From NCBI GenBank assembly GCA_947293975.1, contig CAMYPV010000003.1, positions 1-44,671 on the forward strand: a DNA stretch of 44,671 bases. Direction: 5' to 3'. This document shows, piece by piece, positions 35,077-43,108 of the stretch. Both the position numbers and the translations under genes were made by a program. Source of the stretch: an uncultured Ezakiella sp. Lineage in GTDB: Bacteria > Bacillota > Clostridia > Tissierellales > Peptoniphilaceae. The stretch's first letter is position 1; every line of letters begins with the position of its first letter. The notes below the pieces were generated by a model. It had not been told where the DNA came from, ran no database searches, and worked only from the letters and a program-made list of their open reading frames with translations.

Positions 35077-36323
35077 AATTCATTCTCCGGATTTAATAAT
35101 TGGCCGTCTTTTAATATTTCAAAATGCAGATGCGCTCCTGTTGAATTGCCGCTTGAACCCATTTCGCCAAGCACATCGCCTGTGTTTACACGGTCGCCTT
35201 TGTTTGCAATAATTCTAAGCATGTGTGCGTAGCGTGTTTCGTAGCCATTTACGTGCTGTACAAAAACAACATAGCCATAGCTGCCCAAAAATCCCGCAAA
35301 TGTTACTTCGCCTGGAGCACTTGCTTTTATCTCTGAGCCAAATGGACCTGCGATGTCTATACCTCTGTGGAAGCCGTCAAAGCGTGGGCCAAATCCGCTT
35401 GTAATTATACCGTAGGTCGGCATTTGAAATTGTGGACGAAGTGTAAGCGCGCGGTCGCCCACAAGCATTATGGTAGATGTGGGGTAGCTTAGCAATTTTT
35501 CGTTAATGACAGTTGTTTTAATAATCTGATCATTTATATATTCGTTTTCTGATTTTCTGTACAAAATTCCGTCTTCACCTTGGCGTTCGATTTTCGTTTC
35601 GCCAATTGCCAAACTCTCGTCGTATTTAAAAATCGTCGAAGCAGGCAAGTGAATTTTTTCCTCTAATTCGTCTTTGGTAAAAACGTCAAAGCTCAAATTA
35701 TCTCTTGATAAATACAAGTCTTTGTAATCTTTGTATGCTGTGAGACCATCTTTTTTGTAGTGAGAAATCTGTGTGCGTTCGATGGACTTTTTCATTAGTT
35801 GCAATAATTCGTCTTTGGTCTTGATTAGATTAATGTCAATCTCTCCGTAATTTATATCAACATTTGACATAAAGTCGATGCTTTTTATAATGCGGTTTTT
35901 TTCGTCCAAAAATGACTGCTTAAAATTGCTCAAACTATCGAGCGCCTCGTCTCTGTCATACAATGCTGCAACAGCTTTGCCAGAAATTGTAACGATCCAC
36001 GCATTCGTGTAGACAGTGCCTTTTTCTAAAATCATCTTAGCAAGCGTATCCACATCAAGATTTACACTATCAAAAGTTTTTGTCGTCTTAAAATTGCATT
36101 TAAAAAAACCGAGTGGTTTGTCGGACTTTAATAACTCGTTTGCTTTTTCTTCAGCAAGTTTTATTGTGTTTAAATCTTTTACAACTCCTAAGCTCTCGCC
36201 GTTTAAATTTATCGCAAGAGCATTTTTATTCTTTTCGTACACTCCTGCAACGATTGAAACGATTACAAGAGCGGCAATTAAAATTTGTATTAAGTATTTT
36301 TTATAATTCTTCTTCATATTCAT
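35073..36323 (-). CDS. Membrane-anchored G5 and M23 metallopeptidase domain protein
   Basis: A 416-residue protein with one N-terminal membrane anchor (YLIQILIAALVIVSIVAGVY), an unstructured or helical middle, and a G5-type domain about residues 245-310 (DESLAIGETKIERQGEDG.. to ..MLVGDRA). A C-terminal M23 domain follows with GFGPRFDGFHRGIDIAGP (first zinc His/Asp) and GAHLHFEI (last zinc His). It should cleave peptidoglycan cross-bridges or stem peptides at the cell surface. The start at 36323 is inferred from the promoter; a further ATG at 36317 is possible. ttcA follows. Confidence 0.88.
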   Translation of the reverse strand: MNMKKNYKKYLIQILIAALVIVSIVAGVYEKNKNALAINLNGESLGVVKDLNTIKLAEEKANELLKSDKPLGFFKCNFKTTKTFDSVNLDVDTLAKMILEKGTVYTNAWIVTISGKAVAALYDRDEALDSLSNFKQSFLDEKNRIIKSIDFMSNVDINYGEIDINLIKTKDELLQLMKKSIERTQISHYKKDGLTAYKDYKDLYLSRDNLSFDVFTKDELEEKIHLPASTIFKYDESLAIGETKIERQGEDGILYRKSENEYINDQIIKTTVINEKLLSYPTSTIMLVGDRALTLRPQFQMPTYGIITSGFGPRFDGFHRGIDIAGPFGSEIKASAPGEVTFAGFLGSYGYVVFVQHVNGYETRYAHMLRIIANKGDRVNTGDVLGEMGSSGNSTGAHLHFEILKDGQLLNPENEL

Positions 36324-36332
36324 CACTTGATA

Positions 36333-36361
36333 ATTATACACAAAAAGCTCGTATAATACAA
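36333..36361 (-). promoter_or_regulatory. Promoter of the M23-ttcA-MBOAT unit
   Basis: On the minus strand: -35 TTGTAT (36361-36356), 17-bp spacer, -10 TATAAT (36338-36333). The ATG at 36323 is 9 bases past the -10, leaving an untranslated leader of only a few bases. Confidence 0.6.
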
Positions 36362-36390
36362 GAAAGCTCGAGATTATCTCCCGAGCTTTT
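36360..36390 (-). terminator. Terminator of the zinc uptake operon, overlapping the znuB stop
   Basis: On the minus strand the stem AAAGCTCGGGAGA / TCTCGAGCTTT surrounds the loop that contains the znuB stop codon TAA; TTTCTTG follows. Confidence 0.75.
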
Positions 36391-37189
36391 TATAAATACA
36401 TGCGATTATAAATATTAATAAATTTACCACGACAATTACAGAACCTGTTGGAAGCGACAACATAAATGAAATCGTAATTCCAGTTACAACGGATATTGTC
36501 GATATGACAGATGCTGCAATTAAACATGATTTAAAAGATCTGAAGAGTCTTAGCGCTGAAAGTGCAGGAAATAATATCAACGACGATATTAGCATCGCGC
36601 CCATTACGCGCATACCGATTACGATTACAAGCGCTGTGATCATTGCGATTAACATTCTGTATGCATCAACATTTACGCCGATTGCCTTTGAAAAATTTTC
36701 GTCAAATGTGATGGCAAAGATCTTATTGTAATTTAAAATGTAAACCACAAATACAACTGCACTTATAATCAAAGTTGCGTACAAGTCGCCTCTTGAAATT
36801 GTTAAAATGCTTCCAAACATAAATTGATAAATATCGATGCTCATGCCTTTTGCAAGGCTTGTTGCAATGACTCCTATCGCAAGCGCCGAACTTGATAACA
36901 GAGCAATCATCGCATCAGCGTTAATATTTGATTTTTTGCTGATGCCAAGCATCAAAAACGCAGCGATTATTACAACAGGCACAGCAAAGTATAGCGGAGT
37001 AAATCCAAGCACAACTGCGATTGAAAATGCCCCGAAGCCAACGTGACTAAGTCCGTCGCCAATCATCGAGAAATTCTTCAAAACCAAACTAACGCCAACA
37101 ATTGCGCTGATAACTCCAGTTATAATTCCAATTGCCAAAGCGCGCTGTATAAATCCGTGTGAAAGCATCTGAATAATTGTACTAAGCAT
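36374..37189 (-). CDS. znuB: Metal ABC transporter permease (ZnuB/TroC family)
   Basis: A 271-residue membrane protein with about eight helices. The family marks are GVSLVLKNFSMIGDGLSHVGFGAFS near the N terminus and TFDENFSKAIGVNV..MRVMGAMLISSLILFPA in the middle. It forms the channel of a zinc- or manganese-type ABC-3 transporter with the ATPase encoded just upstream, overlapping it by 8 bp (ATG inside the end of that gene). The operon and its Fur-family regulator favour zinc. Confidence 0.9.
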   Translation of the reverse strand: MLSTIIQMLSHGFIQRALAIGIITGVISAIVGVSLVLKNFSMIGDGLSHVGFGAFSIAVVLGFTPLYFAVPVVIIAAFLMLGISKKSNINADAMIALLSSSALAIGVIATSLAKGMSIDIYQFMFGSILTISRGDLYATLIISAVVFVVYILNYNKIFAITFDENFSKAIGVNVDAYRMLIAMITALVIVIGMRVMGAMLISSLILFPALSALRLFRSFKSCLIAASVISTISVVTGITISFMLSLPTGSVIVVVNLLIFIIACIYKKLGR

Positions 37190-37865
37190 GAGTATGCACC
37201 CCACTTATCAGTTTAAATAAATCGGTCTTGATATAATCTTCCTTTGAGCCGTTAAACAAAATTCCTCGGTCAAGATGAAGCACCGACTTTGCACATCTAA
37301 TGCATGTGTTGATGTCGTGCGTAACCATTACAATCGTCATGCCCTCGTGGTTTAATGCGTCGATTGTTCTGTAAAAATCTTCTGTTGCCATTGGGTCAAG
37401 ACCTGTTGTAGGCTCGTCTAAAAACAAAATGTCGCTGTTACTTACAAGTGCGCGTGCCAAAAGAACTCTCTGCCTTTGACCGCCTGAAAGCGCGCCGAAA
37501 TATGAATTTTTTATATCGTAGATATTCATCTTCTTTAAAATGCGATCAATTTCTTGACGATGATTTTTGTTAAAGAAGAATTTGATTTTATTCACCAAAC
37601 CGAGCGACACAATTTCATAAACCTTTGCAGGAAAATTTTCGAGCGATTCGTCAAATTGCGGCAGATATGCAATGTCTTTTATATTTCCAAAATCAATTGT
37701 TCCGCTATAATCTTTAAGGCCTAGCATGGCTTTTAAAAGCGTCGATTTGCCGCTGCCGTTTTCGCCCACAATTGCAAGATAGTCGCCAGATTTTATATCA
37801 AAGCTAACATTATCAAGCACGACATTGCTTGCGTATTTTACTGTTAAATTTTTAACAGTAACCAT
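37182..37865 (-). CDS. znuC: Metal ABC transporter ATP-binding protein (ZnuC-like)
   Basis: A 227-residue ATPase: Walker A GENGSGKST near residue 35, Q-loop AYLPQFDESLENFPA, signature LSGGQRQRVLLARAL, Walker B ILFLDEPTTGLD, H-loop VMVTHD. It drives metal import with the permease downstream. The start at 37865 shares one base with the stop of the binding-protein gene (TAATG). The longer in-frame opening from 37961 lies in that gene. Confidence 0.93.
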   Translation of the reverse strand: MVTVKNLTVKYASNVVLDNVSFDIKSGDYLAIVGENGSGKSTLLKAMLGLKDYSGTIDFGNIKDIAYLPQFDESLENFPAKVYEIVSLGLVNKIKFFFNKNHRQEIDRILKKMNIYDIKNSYFGALSGGQRQRVLLARALVSNSDILFLDEPTTGLDPMATEDFYRTIDALNHEGMTIVMVTHDINTCIRCAKSVLHLDRGILFNGSKEDYIKTDLFKLISGVHTHA

Positions 37866-38875
37866 TATTTTAGAGCCTCTTTTAGAGCTTCTGCATTTGC
37901 CTTCATAATTCCAACATAAGTTTTGCCAGCTTCGAAGTCTTCTTTTGAAAGATTGTGGCATGAGTGGAATAGCATAGCTTTTGCTCCAACTTCATCAGCA
38001 ATTTGATTTGCTAGTTTTGGATCGATTAATTCTTCGTAGAACACAACTGGTGCGTGTTCTTCTTTCATCTCTTCGATGATGTCTGCCATTTCTTTTGGAT
38101 TTGGCTCAGCGTGTGATGTGCAGTTGTCATAAACTGAATGTGCGTCAATGCCATATTCTTTTACAAAATAGCTAAGCGCAAAGCGACTGCCAAAGAATAT
38201 TTCGTCTCTCTTGCCATTTTTTACAATTTCTCTAAACTCATTATCCAATTCATCAAGTTCTGATGAAAGTTTTTCAAAATTTGCACTATATTCATCTTTG
38301 TTTGATGGATCTAGTTCAACGATTTTATTGTAAATATTTTCAGCCATTTTCTTTGCAAGAACAGGGTTTGTCCAAACGTGTGGATCATATGTGTGAACAT
38401 GACCACATGCTGGACAAACATCGCCCTCGTCGTCGTGGTCGTGATCGTGGTCGTTGTGATTGTGATGTCCCTTCATTAGCTTGATACCTTCAGCAGCTTT
38501 TACAACTCTGTTGTCATCAAGATTGATTGCGTCTTTTGTACGTTCAAACCATTCTTCCATGTGTTGTGATGTGTAAACAACCAAGTCTGCATTTTGTAAA
38601 CTTAAAATATCATCTGGGCTTGGCTCAAATGCGTGAGAGTCTGCTCCTGGAGGAAGCAATAGCTTAACATCTGCATTTGGTGCAATCTCTTTTGCAAATG
38701 AATAAGTTGGGAACAATGTTGTTACAATTGTAAACTTGTCATTTGATTTAACATCTTCTTTTGTTGCATCTGTTGACTCAACATTTGCATTTGTAGCTTC
38801 GTTTGTTGGTGCAGCTTGTTTGCAACCAGCAAAAAGCATGGTAATAACTAATAGTAATGAAATTAATTTTCTCAT
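37865..38875 (-). CDS. znuA: Zinc-type metal ABC transporter substrate-binding lipoprotein (ZnuA-like)
   Basis: A 336-residue lipoprotein (LFAGC lipobox, Cys18 of the mature start choice) of the cluster A-I binding proteins. Metal ligands include His in PGADSHAFEPS and in YDPHVWTNP. Between them lies a His-rich loop, HHNHNDHDHDHDDEGD, followed directly by CPACGHVH. The usual third His site reads GSRFALSYFVKEYG, without His. The start at 38875 overlaps the fur stop by 4 bp (ATGA), with AAGGAG 8 bases before. Confidence 0.92.
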   Translation of the reverse strand: MRKLISLLLVITMLFAGCKQAAPTNEATNANVESTDATKEDVKSNDKFTIVTTLFPTYSFAKEIAPNADVKLLLPPGADSHAFEPSPDDILSLQNADLVVYTSQHMEEWFERTKDAINLDDNRVVKAAEGIKLMKGHHNHNDHDHDHDDEGDVCPACGHVHTYDPHVWTNPVLAKKMAENIYNKIVELDPSNKDEYSANFEKLSSELDELDNEFREIVKNGKRDEIFFGSRFALSYFVKEYGIDAHSVYDNCTSHAEPNPKEMADIIEEMKEEHAPVVFYEELIDPKLANQIADEVGAKAMLFHSCHNLSKEDFEAGKTYVGIMKANAEALKEALK

Positions 38876-39255
38876 TTTGAACACTCCTTACATAATCCGT
38901 ATAAAATAATTGAATTGGTATCAACGACAAAGTCATGATGATGCTTTAGATGATCGCTGAAGTCGAGAAGATCGTCGCAGTTTAGCACATAATCTCGCCC
39001 GCAGTTTTTGCATTTTAAAATCGCCGAGCCACAGTTTGGGTCAGGTTTTTTGTAACGCAAGCGTCCGCCAACATAAAAACTATTAATAATACCATCTTTT
39101 TTTAATTTTGATAAGCGACGATAAACGGTGGGCGTGCTGACCGGTGTATTATTTTTGCGTAAATACTCTACAATTTCATCGCAGCTAAAGTCTTTGCCCG
39201 AACGCAAAAGATTGTCAATGAGTTCTTTTTGTTCAGTGTTATAACCTTTGTTCAT
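38872..39255 (-). CDS. Fur family transcriptional regulator (probable Zur)
   Basis: A 127-residue metalloregulator. The N-terminal winged helix contains NTPVSTPTVYRRLSKLKKDG. The dimerisation half carries two Cys pairs, CKNC at about 83 and CKEC near the C terminus, for a structural zinc, plus the HHHDF cluster as a sensor site. It is the first gene of the znuACB-like operon and probably represses it when zinc is plentiful. The start follows GAGGAGG. Confidence 0.9.
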   Translation of the reverse strand: MNKGYNTEQKELIDNLLRSGKDFSCDEIVEYLRKNNTPVSTPTVYRRLSKLKKDGIINSFYVGGRLRYKKPDPNCGSAILKCKNCGRDYVLNCDDLLDFSDHLKHHHDFVVDTNSIILYGLCKECSK

Positions 39256-39279
39256 AAATACCTCCTCACAATTTAAAAT

Positions 39280-39294
39280 TGATAATCAATATCA
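39280..39294. promoter_or_regulatory. Fur/Zur box
   Basis: TGATAAT-C-AATATCA matches the 7-1-7 Fur-family consensus TGATAATNATTATCA with one mismatch. It lies right at the expected transcription start of the fur-znuACB operon, between the -10 and the ribosome binding site. Confidence 0.75.
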
Positions 39295-39303
39295 ACTTAG
39301 TAG

Positions 39304-39332
39304 ATTATAGAATAATTTTTTTTAAAAGTCAA
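39304..39332 (-). promoter_or_regulatory. Promoter of the fur-znuACB operon
   Basis: On the minus strand: -35 TTGACT (39332-39327), 17-bp spacer, -10 TATAAT (39309-39304). Confidence 0.75.
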
Positions 39333-39526
39333 GTGAATTTATTTTTTAAAGTTAAATAACAAACTGCTTTTAAAAAATATTTTTTGTGGATAATTGTACA
39401 TAACGAATTCGATTTTTTAAAAGCTATATTATATGAATAAAATATTTGCTAATTCTTTACATCATCTTTATATCTCATGCGGTATTATGTTTATGTCACC
39501 AAATTAAAGGGTAATAACTAGAAGAG

Positions 39527-40306
39527 GTGATAGATATTAATATTAAGATGATAAGTTGGAATGTAAATGGAATACGAGCAACTTTAAAAAAAGGTTTTAA
39601 AGACGCCTTTAATAAATTAAATGCAGATATCTTTGCAATTCAAGAAACAAAATGTCAAGTTGGGCAAGCAGAAGTCGACATGCCGGGATATTTTGAGTAT
39701 TGGCATCAAGCCGACAAAAAAGGTTACTCAGGCACTGCTGTTTTTACAAAGATTGAACCGATTGGAGTAAGACGCAGCGGAGTAGATTTTTTTGATGACG
39801 ATGAGGGGCGCATTTTAGAACTTGAATTTGAAAATTTTTACTTTGTAAATGTTTACACACCGAACTCTAAGAGAGATTTATCAAGAATTCCATTTAGAGT
39901 TGATTGGGAAGCGCGAATGAGAAATTATCTTTCGGAGCTGAAGAGTAAAAAACCAGTCGTATATACTGGCGATTTAAATGTGGCTCACGAAGAAATTGAC
40001 CTTGCAAATCCAGATACAAATCATAAAAATGCGGGCTTTACTGACGAAGAACGCGAAAATATGACCTTGATGCTTGAAAGTGGTTTTGTGGATAGCTTCA
40101 GATATCTATATCCAGATGTTAAGGATAAATATTCTTGGTGGAGCTACATCACAAGGGCAAGAGAAAGAAACGTAGGTTGGAGAATAGACTACTTTTTAGT
40201 TTCAGATGATATAAAGGATGCAATCGTAGAGGCAAAAATCCACGATGACATTATGGGCTCGGATCATTGTCCGGTAGAACTCGTTTTGGATTCAGATAAA
40301 TTTTAA
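39527..40306 (+). CDS. xth: Exodeoxyribonuclease III (Xth/ExoA family AP endonuclease)
   Basis: A nuclease of about 252-259 residues. The catalytic pattern is clear: ISWNVNGIRA, FAIQETKC (Glu metal ligand), VNVYTPNS (Tyr), TGDLNVAHEEIDLANP (Asp/Asn), YSWWSY, and GSDHCPVELVL (Asp-His). It cuts at abasic sites in base excision repair. The start is uncertain: GAGGTG at 39525-39529 is optimally placed for ATT at 39536, and family proteins usually begin where ATT 39542 lies. The first ATG (39548) is 18 bases away and the GTG at 39527 is inside the site itself. Confidence 0.92.
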   Translation: MIDINIKMISWNVNGIRATLKKGFKDAFNKLNADIFAIQETKCQVGQAEVDMPGYFEYWHQADKKGYSGTAVFTKIEPIGVRRSGVDFFDDDEGRILELEFENFYFVNVYTPNSKRDLSRIPFRVDWEARMRNYLSELKSKKPVVYTGDLNVAHEEIDLANPDTNHKNAGFTDEERENMTLMLESGFVDSFRYLYPDVKDKYSWWSYITRARERNVGWRIDYFLVSDDIKDAIVEAKIHDDIMGSDHCPVELVLDSDKF

Positions 40307-40347
40307 CCGTCTTATATTAGTGTTATTACTATAAAGGGGGAATTAAA

Positions 40348-41709
40348 ATGGATAGAAATTACGATGATAAAGAAAATTGGAAAGAAATAAGAAGACGCGA
40401 AAGGGAAAGACGTTTGAGTAGTCGAGACGATTACAGAGAAGATCAAGATTTCTCTAATGATGAAATTAATGAAGCAAATAAGTATAACGAAGCGAATAAA
40501 TACAACGATTACAACAACAGCGCAAACGAAGCAAATAGATACAATGAATACAACAATCGCGCAAATGAAGCTAACAGATACAGCTACTCTTATGGTTATT
40601 CTTATGAAAAGCCTAGACCAAAAAAGAAATGTGGCTTTTTGAAGAGCCTGTTGATTGGCTCTTTGTGTTTGCTACTTGGTTTAGGTGGAGGATTTGCAGG
40701 CGCGAGCCTTTATAGCAATTTAAATCCGCCAGTTGAAAGAGTTGTAGGAAATAATATCTCTATAAGCACCGCTGATGATATTGGCGTTGTTGAAGCTGTT
40801 GCAAAGAAGGCATTGCCATCTGTTGTAGGCATTACAACAACAGGTAGGGTAAATACATTTTTTGGCGAACAAGAGGTTCAAGGCGTTGGCAGTGGTGTTA
40901 TTATAGATTCTAACGGATATATTTTAACAAACTCACACGTTGTAAGCGACGGAAACACATCAAAAATTCAAGTAATGCTTGATAACGAAAAAACTGTTGA
41001 TGCAAAGTTGTTGTGGAACGATGCTTATATGGACCTTGCAGTTATAAAAGTTGAAGAGAAAAATCTTCCAGCTGCAGAGCTTGGCGATTCATCAAAAGTA
41101 AATATCGGTGAACACGCAATTGCAATTGGTAACCCACTTGGTCTTGAATTTAATAGATCAGTTACAGCCGGTTATGTTTCGGGCGTTGATAGAACAATTG
41201 AAACGAGAGACGGTAAGGTGATTACAGGTTTAATTCAAACAGATGCTGCAATAAACAATGGTAACTCAGGTGGACCACTTCTAAACAAGCGTGGCGAAGT
41301 AATTGGAATCAATACAATTAAAATTGGCGGACAAGCAACAGAAGGCTTGGGCTTTGCAATTCCAATTAACACTGCAAAAGAAATTGTAGATGCAATTATA
41401 TCTCGTGGCGACAAAGCTCCTATTCAACTAGGAATTAGAGTTGTTGACTATCAATACTTTAAGGCAAGAATGGGAATCGAAGACGACATCAAAGAAGGTG
41501 CAATGGTGCTTGAAGTTGTAAAGGGAAGTCTTGCAGAAAAAGCAGGATTAAGACGTGGAGATATAATTATGGAAATTGGTGGAGAAAAAATTAAAAACTC
41601 TTCACAAATTAGAACGATCTTATTTAAACACAAGGAAGGCGACAAACTTAAAGTTAAATATAATCAAAACAATACTGAAAAGACAATTGAAATTGACTTA
41701 AAATATTAG
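40348..41709 (+). CDS. htrA: HtrA/DegP-like membrane serine protease with PDZ domain
   Basis: A 453-residue S1C protease. N-terminal cytoplasmic part of about 95 residues: charged first, then an Asn/Ala/Tyr-rich segment with repeats of the type EANRYNEYNN (about 41-79), then a Lys-rich stop and one membrane helix (98-121). The protease domain has His197 (TNSHVV), Asp229 (MDLAVIK) and Ser307 (NNGNSGGPL). A PDZ domain follows from about 345 (KGSLAEKAGLRRGDIIMEIGG). It degrades or refolds damaged exported proteins. Starts after AAAGGGGG; the zinc-ribbon gene follows within 10 bp. Confidence 0.93.
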   Translation: MDRNYDDKENWKEIRRRERERRLSSRDDYREDQDFSNDEINEANKYNEANKYNDYNNSANEANRYNEYNNRANEANRYSYSYGYSYEKPRPKKKCGFLKSLLIGSLCLLLGLGGGFAGASLYSNLNPPVERVVGNNISISTADDIGVVEAVAKKALPSVVGITTTGRVNTFFGEQEVQGVGSGVIIDSNGYILTNSHVVSDGNTSKIQVMLDNEKTVDAKLLWNDAYMDLAVIKVEEKNLPAAELGDSSKVNIGEHAIAIGNPLGLEFNRSVTAGYVSGVDRTIETRDGKVITGLIQTDAAINNGNSGGPLLNKRGEVIGINTIKIGGQATEGLGFAIPINTAKEIVDAIISRGDKAPIQLGIRVVDYQYFKARMGIEDDIKEGAMVLEVVKGSLAEKAGLRRGDIIMEIGGEKIKNSSQIRTILFKHKEGDKLKVKYNQNNTEKTIEIDLKY

Positions 41710-41718
41710 GAGGTAATT

Positions 41719-42240
41719 ATGAGTTTTTTTAAAGAGTTAGGGCTAAATTTTTCAAAGGAGCCAAAGGAAGTACAAGAGACAAAAAGATTGATCAAAGAAA
41801 GTGAAGATAAGAGAGATGCTCTTATCCAAGCACTTGCTCAAGAAGAGCAAAGAATTTTAAGCTCAAACACAGAGCATTTTACAGAGATGGGTAAGTTTGT
41901 ATATGAAAATTACTCAAATGTAAAAGCAAATGGATTTAAAGAAGAGCTACAAGCTGGATATGATTTCGTTAAAGAAAATGAAGAAAAGCTTGCAGAGCTT
42001 ACTCGCAAAAAAGAAGATGTTATGAAAAGATACAATGATGAAATTGATATTTTAAAATTGAATCTACAAAACATGGAAGAAGAGCATGCGAAAACACAAG
42101 CAGCAAATGCTCCTGCTACTGCTCCAAATCAAGACAACAATGTTGAAGTAAAGAGTGAAGTTAAGTTCTGCCCAAACTGCGGCACAAAAAATGTTGACGC
42201 GGCAAAATTCTGCGGAAACTGTGGAGCAAAATTAGATTAA
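41719..42240 (+). CDS. Coiled-coil protein with C-terminal zinc ribbon
   Basis: A 173-residue protein of unknown function. Residues 1-130 are strongly helical and charged (ESEDKRDALIQALAQEEQ, then a second stretch from about 85), predicted coiled coil. After an Ala/Pro/Asn-rich linker the C terminus holds a double-CxxC zinc ribbon, FCPNCGTKNVDAAKFCGNCG. No membrane segment. It starts after AGGAGGTAATT, 9 bases past htrA, so it is cotranscribed with the protease. Confidence 0.85.
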   Translation: MSFFKELGLNFSKEPKEVQETKRLIKESEDKRDALIQALAQEEQRILSSNTEHFTEMGKFVYENYSNVKANGFKEELQAGYDFVKENEEKLAELTRKKEDVMKRYNDEIDILKLNLQNMEEEHAKTQAANAPATAPNQDNNVEVKSEVKFCPNCGTKNVDAAKFCGNCGAKLD

Positions 42241-42249
42241 AAAATATGA

Positions 42250-42285
42250 TAACGTCAGAAAATTTCTGGCGTTATTTTTTTATTT
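42250..42285 (+). terminator. Terminator of the htrA operon
   Basis: Stem AACGTCAGAAA / TTTCTGGCGTT (one T-G pair) followed by ATTTTTTTATTTT. Confidence 0.85.
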
Positions 42286-42348
42286 TAAAATATTTCGATT
42301 CTTGCATCTTATAATTTTTTTAATATTAAAAAATATTTTTGCACGCTG

Positions 42349-42377
42349 TTGACAATTGATGTTTTTTCTGTTATTAT
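42349..42377 (+). promoter_or_regulatory. Promoter of the rplU operon
   Basis: -35 TTGACA (42349-42354), 17-bp spacer, -10 TATTAT (42372-42377). Confidence 0.7.
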
Positions 42378-42383
42378 AAGTGA

Positions 42384-42450
42384 GTAATCTTCCGCACGGA
42401 AATGGGTTTTAAATGCTTCGGCTACCCTTACGGCGAGACTAAATCACAAT
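42384..42450 (+). ncRNA. Ribosomal protein L21 leader (cis-regulatory RNA)
   Basis: The 5' leader of rplU folds into a hairpin TTCCG-CA-CGGAA (42390-42401) and a second stem GGGT (42404-42407) / ACCC (42424-42427) enclosing GCTTCGGC. Low-GC Gram-positives carry an L21 autoregulatory leader of this size at exactly this position, before rplU-prp-rpmA. Recognition is by position and stem pattern, not by a covariance search. Confidence 0.65.
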
Positions 42451-42461
42451 GGAGGTGTAAT

Positions 42462-42776
42462 ATGTACGCAATTATTGAAACTGGTGGAAAGCAATACAAA
42501 GTTCAAAAGGGCGATGTTCTTCACGTAGAAAACTTAAACGTTGGTGAAGGCGAAATGGTTGTTTTCGACAAAGTTCTTCTTGCTTCAGGTGATGATGGGG
42601 CGATTAAACTAGGTAAGCCATATGTTGAGGGCGCAAGCGTTAGTGCAAAAGTTCTTAAAAATGGTAAGTCAAAGAAAATTATCGTTTTCAAATACAAACC
42701 TAAGAAGAACATTCGCAAGAAAAAAGGTCACAGACAACCTTTTACAAGAGTTGAGATTGAAAACTTGGCAATCTAA
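42462..42776 (+). CDS. rplU: 50S ribosomal protein L21
   Basis: A 104-residue ribosomal protein: [18 protein letters not shown] at the N terminus and [22 protein letters not shown] at the C terminus are diagnostic. The start at 42462 follows GGAGGTG; the longer frame from 42402 lies in the leader RNA. Shares one base with prp (TAATG). Confidence 0.98.
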   Translation: MYAIIETGGKQYKVQKGDVLHVENLNVGEGEMVVFDKVLLASGDDGAIKLGKPYVEGASVSAKVLKNGKSKKIIVFKYKPKKNIRKKKGHRQPFTRVEIENLAI

Positions 42777-43108
42777 TGATTAGAGTAACTCTTTTTAAAA
42801 ACAAATTGGGTTTTTATGGTTTCAAATCTAAAGGCCATGCAGAGTATGACGACGCTGGCAAAGACATCGTATGTGCGGCGGTTAGCATTTTAACTTATAC
42901 CGCATATAAATCGTGCATTGTTAATTGTAATTTGAAAAAATCGGATTATAAATCAAACATGAATGACGATGGCTATATGGATTTTTACTCTAATGTACAA
43001 AATGAAAAGATTGATTTGATTTTAAAAACTCTTTTAGAAGGGGTTAAAAGTTTACAGGAAAGCTATGGGCAATATGTCCGATTAGAAATGGAGGAGAAAG
43101 ATGTTTAA
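42776..43108 (+). CDS. prp: Ribosomal-processing cysteine protease Prp
   Basis: A 110-residue protease of the Prp (YsxB) family. The catalytic pair is His21 in SKGHAEYD and Cys33 in DIVCAAVS, at the usual spacing. It removes the N-terminal extension of L27, encoded by the next gene, which it overlaps by 8 bp. Essential in staphylococci where L27 carries the same extension. Confidence 0.95.
   Translation: MIRVTLFKNKLGFYGFKSKGHAEYDDAGKDIVCAAVSILTYTAYKSCIVNCNLKKSDYKSNMNDDGYMDFYSNVQNEKIDLILKTLLEGVKSLQESYGQYVRLEMEEKDV

Noticed and set aside
39333..39526. Promoter for xth
   Set aside because: TTTACA and TATTAT are present but 21 bp apart; no well-spaced pair was found.
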